A DNA stretch of 64,000 nucleotides. It comes from Apricaphanius iberus (Eukaryota > Chordata > Actinopteri > Cyprinodontiformes > Aphaniidae). Each line of letters starts with the position of its first letter. Position 1 is the stretch's first letter. Shown in pieces: positions 58,196 to 64,000 of this stretch. Location of the stretch: contig JAPXFQ010002840.1 in NCBI GenBank assembly GCA_028564705.1, positions 1,450,001 through 1,514,000 of the forward strand, in the 5' to 3' direction. The notes under the pieces are model-generated. The model saw only the letters and a list, made by a program, of their open reading frames with translations, made no database searches and had not been told where the DNA came from. A program made the translations under genes and the position numbers.

Positions 58196-59283
58196 TAGGG
58201 CTGAACGATTAATTGCATATGCAATTAAATCGCAATGTGACTAAATGAGACTTTCTAATCGCAAAAGCTGCGATTTGACTTGACGTAAACATATCTGGTA
58301 AAGTCACGTGACTTGCAAACAGCTCAAACAATGCAGGGAGAGAAGGAAACGCTGCACTTTAACCTGTTATAAAATGGGTTAGGGTACCTAAGAGGAACAG
58401 TACATCAGTTGTGGGAAATTATATCGACAATGAAAACCTTGATTCTGCCTAACGGCAGGTAAGGCAGCAAGGCGGGTTGCTGCCGCATGAGGTAGACTGC
58501 TAAACTTTATCAACAACATCACACCACCGTATATGAGATATGCACGGCTAAACTGAACGCCACCAGTGTTTCAATTTCCAGTAAACAAACTTCCAGCCAA
58601 AAGGGATCGCTGACCGAGCTGTTTGACAGAATCGCTCCTTACGAACATAAAAAAACGGCACACCGAAATAATTCGTGCTATAACGGGGTTCATAGCTAAG
58701 GGTATGCTTTGATAAGCACGATGAATAAGCTAGGATTCAATCTCACAAACACATTTTAGCCACATTTAACCTGCGCTGTATAAAAAATCCCGACAGAAAG
58801 TTAAAGCCGCACCGAAAACAGTGGTGTATTTTGCAACAACTGACCTGTGATCAAACCGCACTAGGGAGCCAAACCAGAATCTGGAAGTGCATTAGATCGA
58901 TGGAGAATTTTAAAATCAGAGCTTGTTGCTTCAAGCATCCTACTTCCCAGATAACCACACGGAGGAAAACATTGCAGCCGGCCTGAGAAGGGCTCACCAG
59001 CTGGGATCTACATGAAGAAAACCTTGATTGCATAACGACGGCGATCACCATCTAAGTAGATAAAGTTGTTTATATTCAGCCATGCTTCATTTGCCTTTGC
59101 CTTAAAATAAGTCTAGCCTATGGAATAGAATGAATCTGTTTATGATACCAGTATTTTTGCTTGCATAAATAAAAAAAATGCATAAGAAAAGCCAGATAAA
59201 AATAATTGCAAATTAAATCGCAATTGCAATATTGAAGAAAAAAAAATCGCAATTAGATTATTTTCCAAAATCGTTCAGCCCTG
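58196..59283 (+). mobile_element. hAT element with perfect 8-bp target duplication
   Basis: Ends TAGGGCTGAACGATTAATTG and, reverse-complemented, CAGGGCTGAACGATTTTGGA; GTTATTTA flanks both sides (58188-58195, 59284-59291). Its right end lies about 285 bases before the cttnbp2 exon at 59569. Confidence 0.92.
58575..58710 (+). pseudogene. hAT transposase fragment
   Basis: QKGSLTELFDRIAPYEHKKT then AHRNNSCYNGVHS resembles the L.ELFDRI.PY...S.RHKEIT.AIT.FIAKDM region just after the BED finger in ZBED-like hAT transposases. A stop follows GVHS. The BED finger itself was not found upstream. Confidence 0.5.
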
Positions 59284-59568
59284 GTTATTTATGATACATT
59301 TCGAATTTGACTCAATTAGTAAGTTATAGTGATTTAATGAAGTGCATTTACCTGTGATTGAGAGCTAAAAAAAAAACATTATTTGTGAGTCTTAAGACAA
59401 AATATTCACTTCAGATAAATAGATCGTTTGACTAATGTTGAAAATATGTAAAACTAATTTACTAAATAGATTAATTTGCAAAAGTGTATGGTGATTATTG
59501 TGCTAAGATACGCTATATGTTATTTAATCTTCAACATTAGTCAGGGACTTACCCATACCTCTGTACAG

Positions 59569-59760
59569 GATGGCTGCACAACGCTGCACGCTGCCGTCCG
59601 CTCTGGACACGTGGACACCCTACGTCTCCTCCTCCACCACCCAGCTCACGATGATCCGCCTGACCAACCAAATAGGCTGGCCCTGTCTGCTGCCCTGCTG
59701 AACCAGGCCAACAGCGACGGCTGGACCCCTGCACACATGGCCGCCGCCCTGGGCCTCAAG
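59569..59760 (+). CDS. cttnbp2: cttnbp2 exon: ankyrin repeats, last exon in window
   Basis: This 192-base exon (64 codons, phase 0 at both ends) follows CTGTACAG and precedes GTAACT. It encodes DGCTTLHAAVRSGHVDTLRL, LLHHPAHDDPPDQPNRLALS and NQANSDGWTPAHMAAALGLK, that is, an ankyrin repeat, a short variable spacer and the start of the final ankyrin repeat. In the family, the spacer between these two repeats is variable and acidic; here it is short. Following exons (NCLEIL-type ankyrin end and the large C-terminal P-loop-like region of the long isoform) were looked for to 64000 and not found, so the gene continues beyond the window. Confidence 0.93.
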
Positions 59761-59779
59761 GTAACTAATCTAAAGTAAA

Positions 59780-60010
59780 TGACTGACTTGTATAGCGCTT
59801 TTCTAGTCGAACGTTCTGACCACTCAAAGTGCTTCACACTGCAGCCAAATTCACACTCACAGACACACATGTACACTGATACAGAGCTTGGCAGACAACT
59901 TGTGGTTAAGGGCCTTGCCAAGGGGCACATCGACATTTGACAGGAAGAAGCTGGAACTGAACCCACGGTCTTCCAATTGCAAGATAACTACTTTACCTGC
60001 TTTGTCACAG
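59780..60010 (-). mobile_element. common fish retroposon tail fragment
   Basis: TTGTATAGCGCTTTTCTAGT..GACCACTCAAAGTGCTTCAC..GGCACATCGACATTTGACAG is an abundant teleost repeat pattern; family name uncertain. It starts 20 bases after the exon end at 59760. Confidence 0.6.
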
Positions 60011-60556
60011 TCTTGCTAAAGTTTAGCACAGTGATTAGACCCACACACCTGCAGTAGCAATCATCAGAGTCTGAGCTTAAAGGTTGAGTGTGGAACATGG
60101 GCACCAAAGCGACACCAGTGTGTTGAGGTTGTAGTTGCAATAACAAAGTGCCGTCTGGATGCCAGTTTCGTAGTCGTGACCAGCCAGCATCATGTCCATT
60201 GATGAATCTTACGGGGTAAGGGCTATTTTGTACTAATAAGTTTGTTGTACCTGTCCTCTCTGCATCTTATTTCGGTAGCTGAGTGGTATCTTCAACTCCT
60301 CTTGGTGATGTCCTCCATAAAAGTCATAATTTATACTTTAAAATTTACATAAACATCCAACAGTTTTCGCAGTGTGCGTATTTGACTGAGGTGTGTGGTT
60401 TGTATACCTATGTCAATACAGAAAGCTAGCTAGAAAAGTCTTTATTACGATGCGGTGAAAAGCAAGCCTCCTATACTGAGGAGTGCAGGAGGAAACCACT
60501 TCCTTTTCTTCCGTTTACTTGGTGTGGAGGTTGATGCGTCGTCCATTATTTTCTGA
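60011..60556. other. intron, no feature recognised
   Basis: No feature recognised. Confidence 0.5.
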
Positions 60557-61420
60557 TAATGTACACCTGGAAGGGCATTATCCCGCTCACACCATGGTCA
60601 CTTACGAAAGAAAGAAATATTTAATCAATTAATAATACTGTAATGTGTTTTAGACTTAAAATCATGAGGTTTTTTTATATAAGTCGAGCGCACTATTTAA
60701 TATCTCCCATGTACAAGCGTTGCCAAGCAACATGACCAGAGCGAGTCGACCGCAGCAGTTTATCAGTGATGTTATACAAAACATCATTTCAGAAGGCCAG
60801 TGCACTACTTACTGCTTGTGTGTGTCCAGAGGATAATGCAAAACTCAAATACTTTCCTAAATTGTTTTTATTAAAGCAAATAACGTGGCGTCTCCGTTGC
60901 CATGTGAACCGGAGCAATAATTTAGAACTGTCATCAGGCAATTTCACGGGACTCCTTTCCTAGGTGTACATTATCACTTTTTATACCATCTTCTGGGTGA
61001 ATACTCGATTCTGATTGGCTGGAGGGTGTACATTAAAAAGTGATAATGTACACCTAGGAAAGGCCTTATAACAGTTCTAAATTATTGCGCTGGCTCAAAG
61101 GGCAATGGAGTCTCAACGTTATTTGCATCATCCCTTGGACACACACAAGCAGTAAGTAGTGTACTGGCCTTCTGAAAGGATATTTTGTATCACGTAAGGT
61201 AAAGCCATCCCCTCACTGATAAATCGCTGCGGTCGGCTCGCTCTGGCTACGTTGCTTGGCAACGTCTGTATACGGGATATATTAAATAGTGCGCTCAACT
61301 TATATAAAAAACCTAGCGAATTTTAACTGTAAAACATGTTAAAGTATTACAAATTGATTAAATTTCTCTTTCTTTCGTAAGTGACCATGGTATAAGCGGG
61401 ACAATGCCCTTCGAGGTTTG
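60557..61420. repeat. large imperfect palindrome (fold-back element)
   Basis: Left arm 60557-60983 and right arm 61035-61420 are inverted copies separated by a 51-base loop. Matching blocks include ACCATGGTCACTTACGAAAG near the outer ends and TAGGTGTACATTATCACTTT next to the loop. The loop holds GAATACTCGATTCTGATTGG, a motif seen in fish DNA elements. No coding capacity recognised; likely a fold-back transposon. Confidence 0.85.
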
Positions 61421-63250
61421 ATGCCGTGAAAGTTTTTAATTTGTGTCCATCTGTTGTAGGCTTCACCTAAACTAACTCTGGTTTTAGATATTATAAGGTC
61501 GCTCCTCTTCTTAGAAAGATAATGAAATCTATGGGGCTCAAAAACAGCAGAGTGCTCCATTTTCTACAGTACATGCCTCGTTGCTCCAGGCAGCTGTTTA
61601 CAACCGTATTCGGATTCCCACAATGCCGCGCCGCCGTTGGCTGGAACACGTAAATACAAATGCAGTGCGGTGGTCGGAAAAAGTTATATTTCATTTTTAT
61701 TTTAGGTTAAATAAAACATTTAAAGGAAAGGGTGCGCTTTCATTCTGCACATCTCTAAACTCCCCGTTGAAGTATTATTTTCCTAAAGAGATAGCTTTTA
61801 CGAAAAATGTTCCATATTCAGCATTTAAATTAATGAACAAGGTCAAACAAGGTTACCCAATTCATCTGGCAACTGTTGTTTTCTAATCTCGTATTTGTAT
61901 AACTTCTGACACAAAATGATCCCAAAATGCAGAGCATTGCGGCTTGTTGTGTCTGGGGCTAATTCCCATTATTATTTTGAGGATAAGAATTGAAGGAGTC
62001 ATTATAAGATGACAGCATTTTATCCTCTAACTTAATTTAGGGAATGATTGTCCCTAGAAACGGGTCAGGTTTCAGTTAAGTCAGATGTCTCTGGAGGATT
62101 TAGTAAGAGAGGAGTTGATAAGTCTGAGCTCAAACACTTTCTCTTGGTAATTTAAGTGGAGCAGTAGTTATTAACTGTGTGGAAACCCACATGGTGAAGG
62201 AGTTTGGCTCTGAAGGAAACCGCTGAAGCTGTATGTCTGTTCATTACCATTAGAGCAGTTCTTTAGACTTCTGCCATGGTTAAACACCGATGTACATATT
62301 ATTAAGTTGAAATTATCCAAGATTTATTCAATAAATGTGGGGCATTAGGTTGAATTAATTAGTTGACTCAGTATTTAATGTTCCTACTAAAATACCTTTT
62401 ACTTATTGATGAATGGAACCGACTGAAATGTAACCGGCTACTAAGCCATCAGGAGCAAATCCGATAGGCGAGAAACAACCGTCTTCAAAGTATACAAAAT
62501 GTTGCTTAGAGACATTATGAAACAATCTATACTTTATAACTATGACAAATGTAAAAAGAGTTAGAAACCTTTATTTAACTATTTTAAGTAACTGCTACTG
62601 ACATCACTCTATATTTGGAGGGTAAAGCAACACCTTAAACTACTATTAAACTTTTTAGCAGAGCTTCACACTGTAAACTTGGATAAGTTGAATCGACTTT
62701 ACAGAATCGAGGTAACTTGTTAGCCTAAATTTTGAAGTATTGAAGCATTAGTTGAACAAGTGCAGTGGACTATGTTCAATGTGCTTGTGACCCTAATATA
62801 ATACAAAATTTTTAAGTTGAGCGTACTGGGCGGCAGCTATCAATTCTTTTTGTAATCGATTAATCTAGCACTTTATCGAATCGATTAATCGTTTAATCTG
62901 ATATTTTTTTTACATTTTCAAACAACAGAAACATATCATGCATGACGAAAATGTTGTGGGTATAAGATTATCAAGCATTTGCCTTTTATCTCTTAAATAA
63001 ACAGAGAACTCCAACATTTGGCTCCAAAACTAAGCCCATTTACAATATTTATTTATTTACACGCAAATACTGAAGAAAGAGAAAACGCAGTTCTCCACTT
63101 TTTTTGTGCCGAAAATTTGCGTTTACGCGTGGATGACAGGCCAAACCGTAGAAAAATATTTCCGTTTTGTGAGATACCCGGCTGCGTGTGGACAAGGCTC
63201 TCTTGCAATTGAGCGTGAATATCGAACGTGAAACATCAAATCTGGTCAAA
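61421..63250. other. intron or downstream sequence, no gene recognised
   Basis: TTGTAATCGATTAATCTAGC..ATCGAATCGATTAATCG near 62850-62900 resembles a hAT MITE end without partner. Nothing else identified. Confidence 0.4.
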
Positions 63251-63718
63251 TATGGAACGCCAAAGTGTTTAAAATTAAATAAATAAATACAACATTATGA
63301 AATAAATATCAGCATGAACAAATATTAAATAAAATATAATGTGACAATGAAATTATTAATAATAAATACCATTATGAAAAACCTCATTATGAAATTAAAA
63401 CCTGACTTTGGGAAAAAGATAGATTGGAATAAACACTGATGGAATTAAATAAAAATGTCATGAAATAATTTATATTATTATGAAGTAAATTGCAGTGAAA
63501 TAAATATTTAATGAAATATATATATTATACAAATGTATAATCTAAAATAAAAAAAAATATCAAAAATATATAAAAAAATGGGCGTTGCATTTGAAATGAA
63601 TTCAGTTTTTAATAATTTCATTGCCACATTATATTTTTATTTAATATTTATTTATGCTGATATTTATTTCATAATGTTGTATTTATTGATTTAATTTTTA
63701 ACAGTTTGGCGTTCCATA
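63251..63718. mobile_element. MITE with ~110-bp inverted ends and GTCAAA duplication
   Basis: Left end TATGGAACGCCAAAGTGTTT..AATACAACATTATGAAATAA; right end is its reverse complement (ending TTTGGCGTTCCATA). GTCAAA flanks both sides (63245-63250, 63719-63724). The interior is made of ATTATGAAAT-type repeats. Superfamily unknown. Confidence 0.8.
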
Positions 63719-63801
63719 GTCAAACAGCATCGTGACATAGCTACAAATACAGTATTAAAATAAGCAAATATCTATATAGCTTGAGGTTACGTTACCTTGT
63801 T

Positions 63802-64000
63802 TCAGTGACGCTTGGTGAAACAGCTTTTAGATGTTTTCTGATGCTGGATCATTGAGCTTGTACTTCTGTGGTACTCCAGCCCTACTTTGCAGTAAATAAA
63901 CTGTACTTTGTTCTCTTCTTTTTTTACGATCCCGAACTTTAGACATTTTCTGCCGTTTATGGGCATCTTTATTCTCCGCCATCGCGCCAATTAAATTAAA
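63802..64000 (-). pseudogene. hAT transposase N-terminus, BED-finger remnant
   Basis: The - strand contains MAENKDAHKR (from 63980 down), and in a shifted frame KKEENKVQFIYCKVGLEYHR and STSSMIQHQK. The W/F..C..C...L.YH.STS.M.QH pattern is a BED finger of a hAT transposase, with the first Cys replaced by Phe (FIYC) and at least one frameshift. GTAACG near 63793 may be the exon donor. The upstream end of the element is outside the window. The same 5' coding segment occurs at 27154-27205. Confidence 0.6.

Overview
The window is vertebrate nuclear DNA and almost certainly comes from a teleost fish. It has long AT-rich introns, GT-AG splice sites and a dense mixture of hAT, PIF/Harbinger, Tc1-like, Penelope-like, non-LTR and LTR elements of the kinds that crowd fish genomes. 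There are no operons, ribosome binding sites or CRISPR arrays.

One host gene is supported. Six consecutive internal exons on the + strand (18681-18911, 33111-34515, 41295-41588, 46312-46411, 51665-51815, 59569-59760) join in compatible phases and encode about 791 residues of cortactin-binding protein 2 (cttnbp2). The order is an N-terminal CortBP2-type coiled coil, a long Pro/Ser-rich middle with a conserved [20 protein letters not shown] block, then ankyrin repeats. The exon with the start codon lies upstream of the window or was not recognised. The exons after the last one shown lie downstream. The rest of the window is intron, or 5' flank if exon 1 is elsewhere.

Region by region: 1-906 is the end of a PIF/Harbinger transposon with remnants of both of its genes. 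2.5-7.8 kb holds fragments of Harbinger, hAT, MITE and non-LTR elements. 9.9-12.6 kb has two hAT-type elements with 8-bp target duplications. 14.3-17.9 kb has two direct copies of one hAT-like family, the second carrying a small retroposon insertion. 20.5-25.0 kb is a structurally complete LTR retrotransposon (two LTRs, TTTAC target duplication) without a recognisable pol gene; most of its interior is 42-bp and 30-bp coding minisatellite. 27-29.5 kb and 58.2-59.3 kb are further hAT elements with transposase remnants. 31.3-32.6 kb is a Harbinger-like element. 36.6-38.6 kb is a Penelope-like element split by a MITE. 41.8-44.3 kb is a nest of hAT, MITE and helicase-bearing DNA transposon remnants. 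50.7-53.2 kb holds a hAT MITE and an L2-type LINE tail. 60.5-61.4 kb is a near-palindrome with ~400-bp arms. 63.25-64 kb holds a long-TIR MITE and the start of another hAT transposase.

The best leads are the pol-less LTR element whose open reading frame begins inside its LTR and runs into minisatellite; a possible short cttnbp2 isoform made by read-through into intron with a close AATAAA; the large palindrome at 61 kb; and a three-copy unnamed repeat whose copies share a similar translated segment.
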